Source of the DNA: an uncultured Clostridia bacterium
GTDB taxonomy: Bacteria; Bacillota; Clostridia; UBA1381
Direction: 5' to 3'
Length of the DNA stretch: 64,000 nt
NCBI GenBank assembly: GCA_934444735.1
Contig: CAKSDE010000001.1
Coordinates: 124,001 to 188,000, forward strand
The position numbers and the translations under genes are program-made. Under the pieces are notes generated by a model that saw nothing but the letters and a program-made list of their open reading frames with translations, ran no database searches and was not told the DNA's origin. This document shows positions 18,736 through 27,168 of the stretch, one piece after another (positions within the stretch are counted from its first letter, which is position 1; each line of letters begins with the position of its first letter).

Positions 18736-19443
18736 ATGGATAAAAGAAAAGTTCTTATAATAGAAGATGAACAGCCGATAGTTGAAATTTTGAAGTTTAA
18801 TCTTGAAAAGGAAGGCTATGAGGTTGATTTTGCACTTGACGGAGTAAGCGGATTTAATAAGGCGCTAAACGAAGGGTGCGATTTGATTTTGCTTGACGTA
18901 ATGCTCCCGGGAATGGACGGATTTGAAGTATGCAGGAGAGTGCGCGAAAAATCAAATGTGCCGATAATTATGCTTACGGCAAGAGAAGAAGAAGTGGACA
19001 AGGTTTTAGGACTGGAGCTGGGCGCGGACGATTACATGACAAAGCCGTTTTCGATAAGAGAGCTTACGGCAAGAGTCAAGGCAAACCTGCGCAGAATTGC
19101 CGGAGATCCGAGCGCGGCGCAGAGTCTTAAAGAGGATTCAAATGTGATAGTGTCGGGAGAGCTGACGATCAATACCGAAAGATACGAGGTTCAAAAGCGC
19201 GGAAAGGTTATAGAGATAACATTAAGGGAATTTGAGCTTTTGAAATTTTTGGCAACACAGCCCGAGAAAATCTTTACAAGAGAAAAGCTTTTGGAAAAGG
19301 TATGGGGATATGAATACTACGGCGATGTCAGAACGGTTGACGTTACGGTAAGAAGGCTCAGGGAGAAAATCGAGGACGATCCCGGAATGCCGCGATATAT
19401 CGTAACCAAACGCGGAGTGGGATATTATTTTAATAAGGCGTGA
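18736..19443 (+). CDS. walR: WalR/YycF-type OmpR-family response regulator
   Basis: 235 residues from ATG 18736, preceded by AAAGGAAGAA; an ORF from 18673 would add 21 residues with no receiver-domain character. The receiver domain has the acidic pocket EDE (residues ~10-12), phospho-acceptor Asp54 (LLDVMLPGMDGFE), Thr in MLTARE and Lys in MTKPF. The C-terminal winged helix shows TLREFELLKFLA, VWGYEYYGDVRTVDVTVRRL and VTKRGVGYYF. The assignment to WalR rather than PhoP/PhoB comes from the following walK, yycH and yycI genes and from the WalR box at 21225. WalR activates cell-wall hydrolase genes and tunes peptidoglycan turnover in Firmicutes. Confidence 0.92.
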   Translation: MDKRKVLIIEDEQPIVEILKFNLEKEGYEVDFALDGVSGFNKALNEGCDLILLDVMLPGMDGFEVCRRVREKSNVPIIMLTAREEEVDKVLGLELGADDYMTKPFSIRELTARVKANLRRIAGDPSAAQSLKEDSNVIVSGELTINTERYEVQKRGKVIEITLREFELLKFLATQPEKIFTREKLLEKVWGYEYYGDVRTVDVTVRRLREKIEDDPGMPRYIVTKRGVGYYFNKA

Positions 19444-19447
19444 GCAG

Positions 19448-21202
19448 ATGTTTAAAAGTATTCAATATAAGATAGTTCTTATTTTTGTCCTGCTTACTCT
19501 GTCGATCACAACCGTTATAGGTTCATTTACGATAATAAATATTGTGAGCTTTTATAACGATGAGTTTTCGGTGATGATGGAGCAGGTGTTTGACGATGAT
19601 CTGATATATCAGCTCAAAAAAACCGCACAGGCGGACGGAAACCCCGAGGGAATAGAGGATACGATAAGGACCTATATCGGACCGCTGGGGATAGATACCT
19701 ACAGATTCTACTGTATACTTGACGGCGCGACGGGAAATGTTATATACACCTCGGACGAGGCAAAAAGCAGGAATATGGACATTACCGATAACGTTATTAC
19801 CGCAATGTCGGGAAGAATCGGCAATGAAACAAGCCCGAATAAGGCATACATGGACTATGCTGTGCCGATAATGGAGGAGGACGTCTGCAAGTATATCGTG
19901 TATATACGCGATACGAAAGAGGAACTGCAAAGCGTTACTCAGAATGTACTTGCAATTGTATTGCAGGCGGTGCTGGTGTCGGTAATAACCGCTATAATTA
20001 TCGGTTATCTTTTAAGCCGTACGATAACAGCGCCTATAATTAAGCTGACACAAAAGGCGGAGAGGCTTGCCGAGGGTAATTTCGATTCGATGGAGGAATC
20101 GGAGGCTGACGATGAAATCGGTAAGCTTACGAATACATTCCGCTCAATGGCATATACTTTAAATGAGACTATTGATGAGGTAAATTCGGAAAAGACCAAG
20201 ATAGAAACGCTTCTTGAAAACATGACGGACGGTATATTGGCGTTTAATCTGGACGGAAGTCTGATACATATAAATCCGGAGGCGGAAAATTTAATTAAAG
20301 GTTCGGGGGATACCGACTTTAATTCGCTTTTTAAGAATTTACAGGCAGATATTACAATGGGAGATCTGCTTTATATAAAGCACGATAAGCCGATAGAAAG
20401 ACAGATTCAATATAACAACAGGTACATAAAGCTTACCTTTGCGCCGTTTAGCATTGATAATAAAATCGGCGGCGTTCTGGTAGTTCTGCATGATATTACA
20501 AAGCAGGAAAAGCTCGAATTGTCACGGCGCGAGTTTGTCGCCGACGTATCACATGAGCTGAGAACGCCTTTGGCAACGGTAAAATCATATGCCGAAACGC
20601 TGATGGATTCAGGCGTTGAGGATGCAGAGCTAAAACATAAATTCCTCTCGGTAATAGTTCGCGAAACCGACAGAATGACGAGGATAGTAAAAGATTTGCT
20701 TACACTTTCAAGGCTTGATGAGGGCGCAGAGGGTGCGAAAAATCTTGAAACTATTGACGTTAAAGCGTTTTTGAACAATATTGTGGAGAGTATGTTCATA
20801 AATGCGAAAAAGAAAAATCAGACAATTACATACAAGATCGAAAATAACGTTCCAATGATAACCACCGAAAGTGATAAATTAGAGCAGGTTATAGTAAATA
20901 TTCTTTCAAATGCCATAAAATACACGCCGGAGGGCGGGCATATAAAGGTTATTTCGGGCGCTTTGTACAGTGAGATATTTATAAAGATTATCGATGACGG
21001 TATCGGTATCCCGAAAGAAAATCTTTCGAGAATATTTGAGCGTTTTTACAGAGTGGATAAGGCGAGAAGCCGTGAAACCGGCGGAACCGGACTGGGGCTT
21101 GCGATTGCAAAGCAGATTATCGAAAATCTGGGCGGCGCAATTACGATAAATTCCGAGTACGGCAAGGGGACGGAGGTTATAATTTCCATTCCGATCAAAT
21201 AA
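19448..21202 (+). CDS. walK: WalK/YycG-type sensor histidine kinase
   Basis: 584 residues starting 5 bp after walR. The order is TM1 (~9-32), an extracellular sensor domain (~35-165), TM2 (~168-192), HAMP (SRTITAPIIKLTQKAERLAEGNFD), PAS-like domain (~255-355), HisKA with phospho-acceptor His369 (FVADVSHELRTPLATVKSY), and the ATPase domain with N box (VNILSNAIKYTPEGGHI), G1 (IIDDGIGIPKE), F (IFERFYRVDKARS) and G2 (GGTGLGLAIAKQII). The architecture matches WalK with a large extracellular loop. It should phosphorylate and dephosphorylate WalR in response to a wall-derived signal, under control of YycH and YycI. Confidence 0.92.
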   Translation: MFKSIQYKIVLIFVLLTLSITTVIGSFTIINIVSFYNDEFSVMMEQVFDDDLIYQLKKTAQADGNPEGIEDTIRTYIGPLGIDTYRFYCILDGATGNVIYTSDEAKSRNMDITDNVITAMSGRIGNETSPNKAYMDYAVPIMEEDVCKYIVYIRDTKEELQSVTQNVLAIVLQAVLVSVITAIIIGYLLSRTITAPIIKLTQKAERLAEGNFDSMEESEADDEIGKLTNTFRSMAYTLNETIDEVNSEKTKIETLLENMTDGILAFNLDGSLIHINPEAENLIKGSGDTDFNSLFKNLQADITMGDLLYIKHDKPIERQIQYNNRYIKLTFAPFSIDNKIGGVLVVLHDITKQEKLELSRREFVADVSHELRTPLATVKSYAETLMDSGVEDAELKHKFLSVIVRETDRMTRIVKDLLTLSRLDEGAEGAKNLETIDVKAFLNNIVESMFINAKKKNQTITYKIENNVPMITTESDKLEQVIVNILSNAIKYTPEGGHIKVISGALYSEIFIKIIDDGIGIPKENLSRIFERFYRVDKARSRETGGTGLGLAIAKQIIENLGGAITINSEYGKGTEVIISIPIK

Positions 21203-21224
21203 TGTTACCCCTTTTTAAATGACA

Positions 21225-21241
21225 TGTAATTGACTTGTAAC
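21225..21241 (+). promoter_or_regulatory. WalR box overlapping the -35 of an internal promoter
   Basis: TGTAAT (21225-21230), 5 bases, TGTAAC (21236-21241) exactly fits the published WalR consensus TGTWAH-N5-TGTWAH. The first half-site shares its last T with the -35 hexamer. Confidence 0.7.
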
Positions 21242-21258
21242 ATAATATATGCTATAAT
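21230..21258 (+). promoter_or_regulatory. Internal consensus promoter in the wal operon
   Basis: TTGACT (21230-21235), 17 bases, TATAAT (21253-21258), about 45 bases before the ATG at 21306. It can drive the small secreted protein plus yycH and yycI independently of walRK. Confidence 0.85.
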
Positions 21259-21305
21259 ATAGAAAATAAAGGTTTTTGGTTATAGTTTTTTAAGGAGTGA
21301 AAATA

Positions 21306-21761
21306 ATGAAAAAGTTTATATCTGTCTTGCTTGTGACATTATCATTATTTACGGCTGTGCCGGTTGTGAGCCATGCGGCTTTCGGCGGTTCGCTGTCTTT
21401 ATATGCTACGGGCAACACGGGTTCTTTGATATATATAAAAAGACCGGAATCACATTCTGCGTCAACATCGGACCGTACATATACAATTTCGGCTGTCGGA
21501 GCAAGAGGAACAAAAGTGAGAGTTTACAGATACAATCTGGGAGCAGGCACCTGTTATCTTATCAAAAACGAGGCGCAGATAGGCGCAAGCGGACTCTACA
21601 GCACAGTTGTTGACTTGACATCGGATTCAAACGTATTCTTGGTTACGGCGGAAAACGGTTCAAGCAATCAGGTTGTGAGAATTGATATAAACAAGATCAG
21701 AAAAAGTACGGTTGACAGATTGAATAACGTAACTGTTACCGTAAGAAACTTCTTTAACTGA
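21306..21761 (+). CDS. Small secreted protein inserted in the wal operon
   Basis: 151 residues from ATG 21306, 8 bases after AAGGAG; the GTG at 21297 overlaps that site. The signal peptide is MKKFISVLLVTLSLFTAVPVVSHA, leaving a mature protein of ~125 residues. It is Ser/Thr/Gly-rich and predicted all-beta (SLIYIKRPESHSASTSDRTY, TYTISAVGARGTKVRVYRYN, VVDLTSDSNVFLVTAENGSS), with one or two Cys and no recognised catalytic motif. I do not recognise a family. It lies between walK and yycH with its own promoter and a WalR box, so it is probably a WalR-controlled wall-associated or sensor-interacting protein. Confidence 0.75.
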   Translation: MKKFISVLLVTLSLFTAVPVVSHAAFGGSLSLYATGNTGSLIYIKRPESHSASTSDRTYTISAVGARGTKVRVYRYNLGAGTCYLIKNEAQIGASGLYSTVVDLTSDSNVFLVTAENGSSNQVVRIDINKIRKSTVDRLNNVTVTVRNFFN

Positions 21762-21799
21762 TAAGCTTTGTCGTTTTTTTGCGGCAGAATGGAGATAGT

Positions 21800-23209
21800 A
21801 TGAAAAAAGAGCGTATAAAAAACATAGCATTGACCGTATTGGTTATTATGAATATCGTTTTGGGCTCTAAAATATTGAATGATAAAAAATTATGGCCTTC
21901 CGGCTATAATTTTTTTAGTGGAGAAAATTTCCCTGTTATAAATTTTTTCGTTAAGGATTCGGGTGAGGAAAAGGGAACGTTTGAGGGTGCGCACCGATTG
22001 ACAAGACCGGAAAAGATAATTTTCAACACGGGCGATCAGACAACAAGATTTTCTCTTACTTCAAATACGCAAAGCTACTATGATGTTTCGGAGAACTGCG
22101 ATGAAATAATTGTGACTGCTTTGTCAAATACCGAGAGCAGTATATCGGAGGTGGAAAAAGACGAATGGTTTTCGGCGCTTATGACGAAATCCCTGTATTT
22201 AAGCTACTTTACCGAATATAAGTTGCCGCTGTTTGCAAAATTTTTCGGCGTGCATGAGAGCGCTCTTTCGGATCATGTGAGCGAATTCTCAAATGTGGTT
22301 ATTACACTCTCGGATAATGTTTCGGTGTACATTGAGGATTTAACGACGGACAGATATTACAGAGTAAAAACGGGCAGGAAATTCGAGGATTTTAAGGCAT
22401 ATGTTGAAGAACTGACCGCAAACCGTGATGTGAACGATGAGGGCGGCAATGCGATAAATTATTCGTTTGACCTGAATTTTGATAAGGCATTCGGTGAGCA
22501 GAAAACGATAATTTCCTCGCTTGTCCCGATCTATTCAAATACACAGAATGCCCCTGCGGTAAACATTTCATCACCGCTTGAGAATGCGGACGCGGACGGC
22601 GCGGTAATAAACAAAATTGTGCGCGCTTTTAATGTAAATGCGAATGCTGCAAAAAGATACACCGAGGCGGACGCGACTGTGGTATATGTCGAAAATAACG
22701 CTACTCTGAAAATACATACGAACGGTATGGTGGAATATAGGGCGCGTGATGACGGAATATTGCTGTCGGAATCCGATGAGAGCTACAATACGGTATTAAA
22801 GCTTAATGAATTTATCAGCAAGGTCAATACCGCGGCAGGAGTGAATGACAATATGTATCTTTCGTCAGAGCTGAGTGATGATATGTCGGAGGTTACGTTT
22901 GATTATATCTGCGAGGGTATGCCGGTGGATATTTCATGGGGAGATGCGAAAAATGCGGTATTTTGTGAAATTTCCGGCGGACATATCAAGGAATACAGAC
23001 AAATTTTAAGAAATTACGAAAAGAACGGCGAGTATGTAATGACGCCGGAGTATATAAATGCCGTGGACGATACGATTCAGCAGTATTCGGGAGTGACCGG
23101 CGAAATTACAATAAATAAACTGTATCTTGCATATAAGGATACAGGGGAAAATATAACAATAACGCCGGACTGGAAAACGGAAGTCCATGCGGTAATATTA
23201 GAAGAATAG
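21800..23209 (+). CDS. yycH: YycH-type regulator of WalK
   Basis: 469 residues from ATG 21800 (MKKERIKNIALTVLVIMNIV), with GGAG 5 bases upstream. It has a single N-terminal membrane anchor (~6-26) and a large extracytoplasmic region. The anchor sequence and context match YycH, the auxiliary protein whose membrane helix modulates WalK in Bacillus. The C-terminal part (LKIHTNGMVEYRARDDGIL, SEDDMSEVTFDYIC-like strands) is compatible with the YycH fold. Sequence conservation outside the anchor is low, as usual for this family. It is followed 12 bp later by a yycI homologue. Confidence 0.8.
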   Translation: MKKERIKNIALTVLVIMNIVLGSKILNDKKLWPSGYNFFSGENFPVINFFVKDSGEEKGTFEGAHRLTRPEKIIFNTGDQTTRFSLTSNTQSYYDVSENCDEIIVTALSNTESSISEVEKDEWFSALMTKSLYLSYFTEYKLPLFAKFFGVHESALSDHVSEFSNVVITLSDNVSVYIEDLTTDRYYRVKTGRKFEDFKAYVEELTANRDVNDEGGNAINYSFDLNFDKAFGEQKTIISSLVPIYSNTQNAPAVNISSPLENADADGAVINKIVRAFNVNANAAKRYTEADATVVYVENNATLKIHTNGMVEYRARDDGILLSESDESYNTVLKLNEFISKVNTAAGVNDNMYLSSELSDDMSEVTFDYICEGMPVDISWGDAKNAVFCEISGGHIKEYRQILRNYEKNGEYVMTPEYINAVDDTIQQYSGVTGEITINKLYLAYKDTGENITITPDWKTEVHAVILEE

Positions 23210-23221
23210 GGGGAGATTTGA

Positions 23222-24016
23222 TTGAACTGGTACAGAGCGAAAACAATACTTATAGTCTTTTTTGTGATAACGAATATCTTCCTTTTGTATAATATTATCT
23301 TTACGGGAAGAGGCGATACATACATAAAAGATGAAATTATACTTTATACTACCGATATTTTAAAGAAAAACGGAATAGAAATGGGCACTGACATTCCAAA
23401 AAAGAAAAAATCGATAAGACAGTTTAATGCAAACAATATTGTGACCGATTACGGCGAATTTGCAAAGAGAGTGTTGGGAGAGTCTTTCAGTCAAACGGGT
23501 GAGAATGAATATAAGAGCGATGTGGGAGAGCTTTCCTTTTCAGGTGACAGATTTTTATTGAAATTAAACTCATATAAGATCGGCAAGCCGTCGAAAAACA
23601 ATACTGACACGGCAAAGAATTGTCTTAAAGCGTTTAAAATCGATATATCGGACTATGTAGCTGAAGAAACTGATGACGGTGTATGTTTCAAACAGGAGAT
23701 TGACGGTATGCAGGTATTTAATTCAGAGCTTTGGGTGAAGTTTTCGGGCGATAAGCTCGGAGAAATATCGGGCGTCTGGTTTGAAAAATCCTCCGATATT
23801 GCCGACTCGTCCGAAATGAAGCCGATTACCTCGGTTTTGATAGATATTCTCTCTTCGCCGGAATGTCCGAAAGAGAATGCCAAAATAACAGATCTGACTT
23901 TGGGATATATGGTTTATGATACCGAGAGCTATCATAAATCTATTATGCCGATGCCGGTATGGAAGATCAGCTTTGGGAAAGATGATTTTATTTATATGGA
24001 CGCAAGAGGAAATTAA
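23222..24016 (+). CDS. yycI: YycI-type regulator of WalK
   Basis: 264 residues starting at TTG 23222 with GGGGGAG just upstream. The N-terminus MNWYRAKTILIVFFVITNIFLLY is the characteristic YycI membrane anchor; the rest is extracytoplasmic (FKQEIDGMQVFNSELWVKF; MPVWKISFGKDDFIYMDARG). In Bacillus, YycH and YycI form a complex with WalK through their helices. No yycJ or htrA follows; the operon ends here and a tetR promoter begins within 20 bp. Confidence 0.82.
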   Translation: MNWYRAKTILIVFFVITNIFLLYNIIFTGRGDTYIKDEIILYTTDILKKNGIEMGTDIPKKKKSIRQFNANNIVTDYGEFAKRVLGESFSQTGENEYKSDVGELSFSGDRFLLKLNSYKIGKPSKNNTDTAKNCLKAFKIDISDYVAEETDDGVCFKQEIDGMQVFNSELWVKFSGDKLGEISGVWFEKSSDIADSSEMKPITSVLIDILSSPECPKENAKITDLTLGYMVYDTESYHKSIMPMPVWKISFGKDDFIYMDARGN

Positions 24017-24033
24017 AAAAATAAAAAAATGTA

Positions 24034-24062
24034 TTGACAAATTTAAAAGAAAGAGATATAAT
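24034..24062 (+). promoter_or_regulatory. Consensus promoter of the tetR-family gene
   Basis: TTGACA (24034-24039), 17 bases, TATAAT (24057-24062), directly followed by tandem operators. Confidence 0.85.
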
Positions 24063-24091
24063 ATAACAGTGATATATAACGGTGTTATATA
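24061..24091 (+). promoter_or_regulatory. Tandem putative TetR autoregulatory operators
   Basis: ATATAAC-AGT-GATATAT (24061-24077) and TATATAAC-GGT-GTTATATA (24073-24091) are overlapping dyads 13 bases apart, starting at the -10. The second has perfect 8-bp arms, the first one mismatch. This is typical of self-repression by a TetR dimer. Confidence 0.65.
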
Positions 24092-24103
24092 AGGATATTG
24101 CAT

Positions 24104-24715
24104 ATGGAATCGGAAAATACAACTCTTTTGCAGATACATAATGCCGCAAAGGAAGAATTTATGAATAAGGGTTTTTTGTCTGCGTCTTTGCGCAATATTG
24201 TAAAGACAGCCGGCGTCACGACAGGTGCCTTTTACGGTTATTACCGCAGTAAGGAGGAGCTGTTTGCGGCATTGGTGGACGATGCGTACAAGCACTTGAT
24301 GGATATGTACAAATCGGCGCTGAATGCGTTTTCCGAACTCCCGGCAGAAAAGCAGCCGGAGAATATGGGGAAAATATCGCAGGAATGTATGTTGGAGATG
24401 CTCTCGTATATGCTTGAAAATAAAGATGTATTTCACCTTCTTTTGGAATGTTCCGAGGGGACTCGATATGCTTTTATGATTGATGAGATTGTGGAACTGG
24501 AGGTTGAGGCAACGCACCGATATTATAATGTTTTAAAGGAGCTCGGAGGCAATATGCCAAAGGTGGACGAAAGGCTTGAACATATCCTGGTAACGGGCAT
24601 GATGAATGCATATTTTGAGATTATTATTCATGAAATGCCGTTTGATGATGCTAAAATATATCTTCGTGAACTTAACGACTTTTACACTGCCGGTTGGCTG
24701 AAACTTATGGGATAA
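24104..24715 (+). CDS. TetR/AcrR-family transcriptional repressor
   Basis: 203 residues from ATG 24104, with AAGG 9 bases upstream. The N-terminal helix-turn-helix is clear: AAKEEFMNKGFLSASLRNIV, then KTAGVTTGAFYGYYRSKEEL. The C-terminal ~140 residues form the variable ligand-binding and dimer domain. Genes like this often regulate neighbouring multidrug ABC exporters. Here the downstream neighbour is a truncated ABC exporter gene. Two different operator types occur nearby: the TATAAC dyads in its own promoter, which it most likely binds, and the GTTAGT dyads of the genes beyond, for which a link is unproven. Confidence 0.9.
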   Translation: MESENTTLLQIHNAAKEEFMNKGFLSASLRNIVKTAGVTTGAFYGYYRSKEELFAALVDDAYKHLMDMYKSALNAFSELPAEKQPENMGKISQECMLEMLSYMLENKDVFHLLLECSEGTRYAFMIDEIVELEVEATHRYYNVLKELGGNMPKVDERLEHILVTGMMNAYFEIIIHEMPFDDAKIYLRELNDFYTAGWLKLMG

Positions 24716-24758
24716 AAATTACAGGAGCAGCTATGTTGCTCTATAATTTTTAAATATA

Positions 24759-24780
24759 AGTTAGTTCATGCTAACTAACT
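24759..24780 (+). promoter_or_regulatory. GTTAGT-type operator, copy 1
   Basis: GTTAGTTCATGCTAAC (24760-24775), extended by ACTAACT-like sequence, lies 12 bases after a TATAAT (24742-24747) and about 36 bases before the truncated ABC gene. It shares its half-sites with the dyads at 27145, 27191 and 30303. Confidence 0.55.
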
Positions 24781-24810
24781 ACCTGTAAAAGTAAATAACG
24801 GTAAAGCACT

Positions 24811-25698
24811 GTGGTTTCGCGCTTGTACGATCCGCTTGAAAGCTCTTTACAGAATCTCGCGGCGATTATCGCGACGAACAGCAATATAGAAAGAATGAAC
24901 GAGATTATGGACTGCCCAACGCAGGAGGGGAGCGAGACTCTCAATAACCAAGGCTTTGATATTGTCTTTGACCATGTCGGATTTTCTTATGACGGTGCGG
25001 AGAAAGTTCTGGAGGATGTATCGTTTATAGCAAAACAGGGCGAGGTGACAGCTCTTGTCGGCCCGTCCGGGGGCGGCAAAACGACAGTATCGCGCTTGGC
25101 GGCAAGATTTTGGGATATAAACCGCGGAAAAATAACCGTAGGCGGTATGGATATATCGAAAATTGATCCGGAAAAGCTGATGTCTTTGTATTCGATTGTT
25201 TTTCAGGATGTAACGCTTTTTGATAATACGGTTATGGAAAATATCCGTATCGGAAGAAAGGACGCAAGTGATGAGGAAGTAATTGCGGCGGCAAAGCTTG
25301 CCAATGTCGATGAAATTGTGCGGAAATTGCCGCAGGGCTGGAATACGAATATCGGTGAGAACGGCTGTGAATTGTCGGGAGGCGAGCGTCAGCGTATTTC
25401 GATTGCACGTGTGTTTTTGAAAGACGCGCCGATAATCCTGTTAGACGAGGCAACGGCGAGCCTCGATGTTGAAAATGAAACGGCAATTCAGACTGCGCTT
25501 TCAAGACTGATTGATAAAAAGACAGTTCTTATAATTGCACACAGAATGAGAACCGTTTCGGGAGCGGATAAAATTGTTGTTTTAAAGGACGGTAAAGTGA
25601 AAGAAGAGGGAAGTCCGAGTGAACTGATTGAGAAAAACGGAATATTTACACGTATGGTTAAGCTTCAGACTGAAGGGCAGAGCTGGGCAATAAAGTAG
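24811..25698 (+). pseudogene. Truncated ABC exporter: ATPase half only, membrane domain missing
   Basis: About 295 residues remain. The frame opens with SRLYDPLESSLQNLAAIIAT, which is the end of the last membrane helix and the linker of a type IV ABC exporter. A stop at 24802 closes the frame upstream and no ribosome binding site precedes the GTG. The nucleotide-binding domain is complete: Walker A GPSGGGKTT, Q-loop FQDVTLFDN, signature LSGGERQR, Walker B IILLDEATASLD, switch His in IIAHR. Roughly 240-330 N-terminal residues are lost, probably by a deletion between the operator region and the gene. It could still be translated as a soluble ATPase, but transport function alone is not possible. 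Confidence 0.8.
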
Positions 25699-25706
25699 TA
25701 GGGAAT

Positions 25707-25800
25707 GTTAGAAAACTCCGGAGCGCAAGAAAAATACATACCATAAGAAATATAATTGTTGAGGTTTAATTTTTGCTAAGGCAGAAAATCAAAAAAATGA
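25707..25800 (+). repeat. Dispersed intergenic repeat, copy B
   Basis: GAAAACTCCGGAGCGCAAGA, then AAATATAATTGTTGAGG and AAGGCAGAAAATCAAA, in the same order as copy A at 15775. It lies directly after the truncated ABC gene. Confidence 0.65.
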
Positions 25801-25811
25801 TTTTTCGTAGA

Positions 25812-25960
25812 AGTATTCTTTTTTCTTGCTATCAACAAACTTCGCCCTAAACGTACCCATGTACGCTGTCGGGTATCCCAAAGCTAAAGCTTTGGCTCGG
25901 TTTGTCAATTCCAAAGCTTTTTCCTATCCCTTAAGGACTTTTAAGCACTTTCAGAAAAAA
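25812..25960. other. Hairpin-containing intergenic block without a gene
   Basis: Part of the 357-base gap 25699-26055. It contains CCAAAGCT-AA-AGCTTTGG (near 25878), GTAC-CCAT-GTAC, and a second CCAAAGC. The CCAAA...TTTGG hairpin followed by CTCGG resembles the arrangement at 1493-1515. No ORF, promoter or known RNA is recognised. Confidence 0.4.
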
Positions 25961-25984
25961 ATAGCGCAGAAAGACTGTAAAAGC

Positions 25985-26026
25985 AAATGAGCCGACTTCC
26001 TGAATTTTCAGGAAGTCGGCTCATTT
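25985..26026. terminator. Strong bidirectional terminator with 20-bp arms
   Basis: AAATGAGCCGACTTCCTGAA is perfectly inverted after a 2-base centre, with T-rich sequence on both sides. It separates the + strand ABC remnant from the minus-strand flavodoxin gene. Confidence 0.85.
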
Positions 26027-26055
26027 AATATTTTTAAGAAAGGAAAGGAATTTTT

Positions 26056-26487
26056 TTAAGCTTCTGCCGCAGTTTTTCCAAGCTCTTGGCATTGGGTAAG
26101 TCCTGCATCGTCGGGGGAATCGTTAATTATCAGACCTTCGCCTGCAATAGGCTTTGCGCCTGATGCGACAACGCGTTCCTCCCAATTGCGCATCCATTCG
26201 CCGTCTCCCCAACCGTAGGAGCCGAACAATGCTATGTTCTTACCGGAGAGGTGGGGTTCAAGCTCTGTAAAGAATGGCTCAAATTCGTCCTCCTCCAGAA
26301 CTTCGGCTCCCATTGCCGGGCAGCCGAGAATCAGAGTGTCATACTCTTTTGCATCGTTTGCCGAAATCTCCGATACCGTAAAATATGCAGTGTCGGGATT
26401 TACCTCTTTTGCACCTTTTAAGATAGCCTCTGCCATTGCCTCGGTATTGCCTGTGCCGCTCCAATAAATTATTGCTGTTTTACTCAT
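26056..26487 (-). CDS. Flavodoxin
   Basis: 143 residues. It is a short-chain FMN-binding electron carrier: the phosphate-binding loop is WSGTGNTEAMAE, followed by LILGCPAMGAEVLEE (50s/60s loop) and ALFGSYGWGDGEWM (90s loop). This is the usual length for a short Clostridial flavodoxin that replaces ferredoxin under iron limitation. It is the last gene of a two-gene minus-strand unit with the DUF3793 gene, 87 bp apart, downstream of the GTTAGT operators. A GGAGGC-like ribosome binding site precedes the ATG. Confidence 0.92.
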   Translation of the reverse strand: MSKTAIIYWSGTGNTEAMAEAILKGAKEVNPDTAYFTVSEISANDAKEYDTLILGCPAMGAEVLEEDEFEPFFTELEPHLSGKNIALFGSYGWGDGEWMRNWEERVVASGAKPIAGEGLIINDSPDDAGLTQCQELGKTAAEA

Positions 26488-26574
26488 ATTTTTGCCTCCA
26501 TTCTGCCGCTTAAATTTTGCGGCTTGTTGATTTATATACAGAACTCATCATATAGATGAAGCTGTAAACCGAAA

Positions 26575-27126
26575 TTATACCGCACAAAATACCTGTGCAA
26601 GTGTCTGACCGCCGTAAACTCTCTTTGCGAGTGCTTTTCGGCAGGCTTTAAATCTGTGAAAAAGCTTTGCCGCCGCCTCGGGGTTATGGTAGACCTTCCA
26701 TTCGCCGACCAAAAGACAGCCTTCGTTACGGTGATTGATAAAGGAATATATATCGCTCAGAGGATAGCCGAGAAAAACTCCGATTTCATGCGGAAATGCA
26801 TTGTTTTTAAGCCTGTTTTTCAAGATGGCTATATATTCGTCGGTATTGTCCGAGTCGTGATAACCGTAGTACATGAGAAATTTTCTGTTTGATTTTGAGT
26901 TTAAATGCCTTTTAAGGATATTCTTTCGATAGACCATTACAAGGGCGCATTTTGGACAGTCACATACTATTTCAAGATAAATGTCCTGCGGATTAAGCTC
27001 TTTATTCAATCTTTCAATTTTGCAGTATACATCGGGAATGACCGATTTTCTGCATGATACGATATTTGACGGTTTTATCCCTGCAAGCGCCGGAGCGCAT
27101 GAGCGTGCAATTATTTTTTCCAGCAT
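26575..27126 (-). CDS. DUF3793 family protein
   Basis: 183 residues. It matches the DUF3793 pattern: CAPALAGIKPSNIVSC near the N-terminus, CPKCALVMVYRKNIL, LMYYGYHD, FPHEIGVFLGYPLSDIYSFI and GEWKVYHNPEAAAKLFHRFK. The Cys residues (CDCPKC) could bind a metal. Families of this kind are often next to flavodoxin or iron-uptake genes in Clostridia, as here, but no biochemical role is known to me. Its promoter (27238-27210) is overlapped by one GTTAGT operator and a second lies in the leader. Confidence 0.8.
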   Translation of the reverse strand: MLEKIIARSCAPALAGIKPSNIVSCRKSVIPDVYCKIERLNKELNPQDIYLEIVCDCPKCALVMVYRKNILKRHLNSKSNRKFLMYYGYHDSDNTDEYIAILKNRLKNNAFPHEIGVFLGYPLSDIYSFINHRNEGCLLVGEWKVYHNPEAAAKLFHRFKACRKALAKRVYGGQTLAQVFCAV

Positions 27127-27144
27127 TTGAAATACTCCTTTATA

Positions 27145-27160
27145 GTTAGTTAAAACTAAC
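27145..27160 (-). promoter_or_regulatory. GTTAGT-type operator, copy 2 (leader of the DUF3793 gene)
   Basis: GTTAGTTAAAACTAAC has 7-bp arms around 2 bases. It lies between the promoter and the ribosome binding site of the DUF3793 gene, 46 bases centre to centre from copy 3. Confidence 0.7.
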
Positions 27161-27168
27161 CTAATTTC

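Noticed and set aside
23723..24517. 264-residue minus-strand frame across yycI and tetR
   Set aside because: It covers two real genes and their promoter on the other strand; composition is that of a shadow frame.
24811..25698. Functional complete ABC transporter gene
   Set aside because: The frame is closed by a stop at 24802, the first residues are already the end of the membrane domain, and there is no ribosome binding site.
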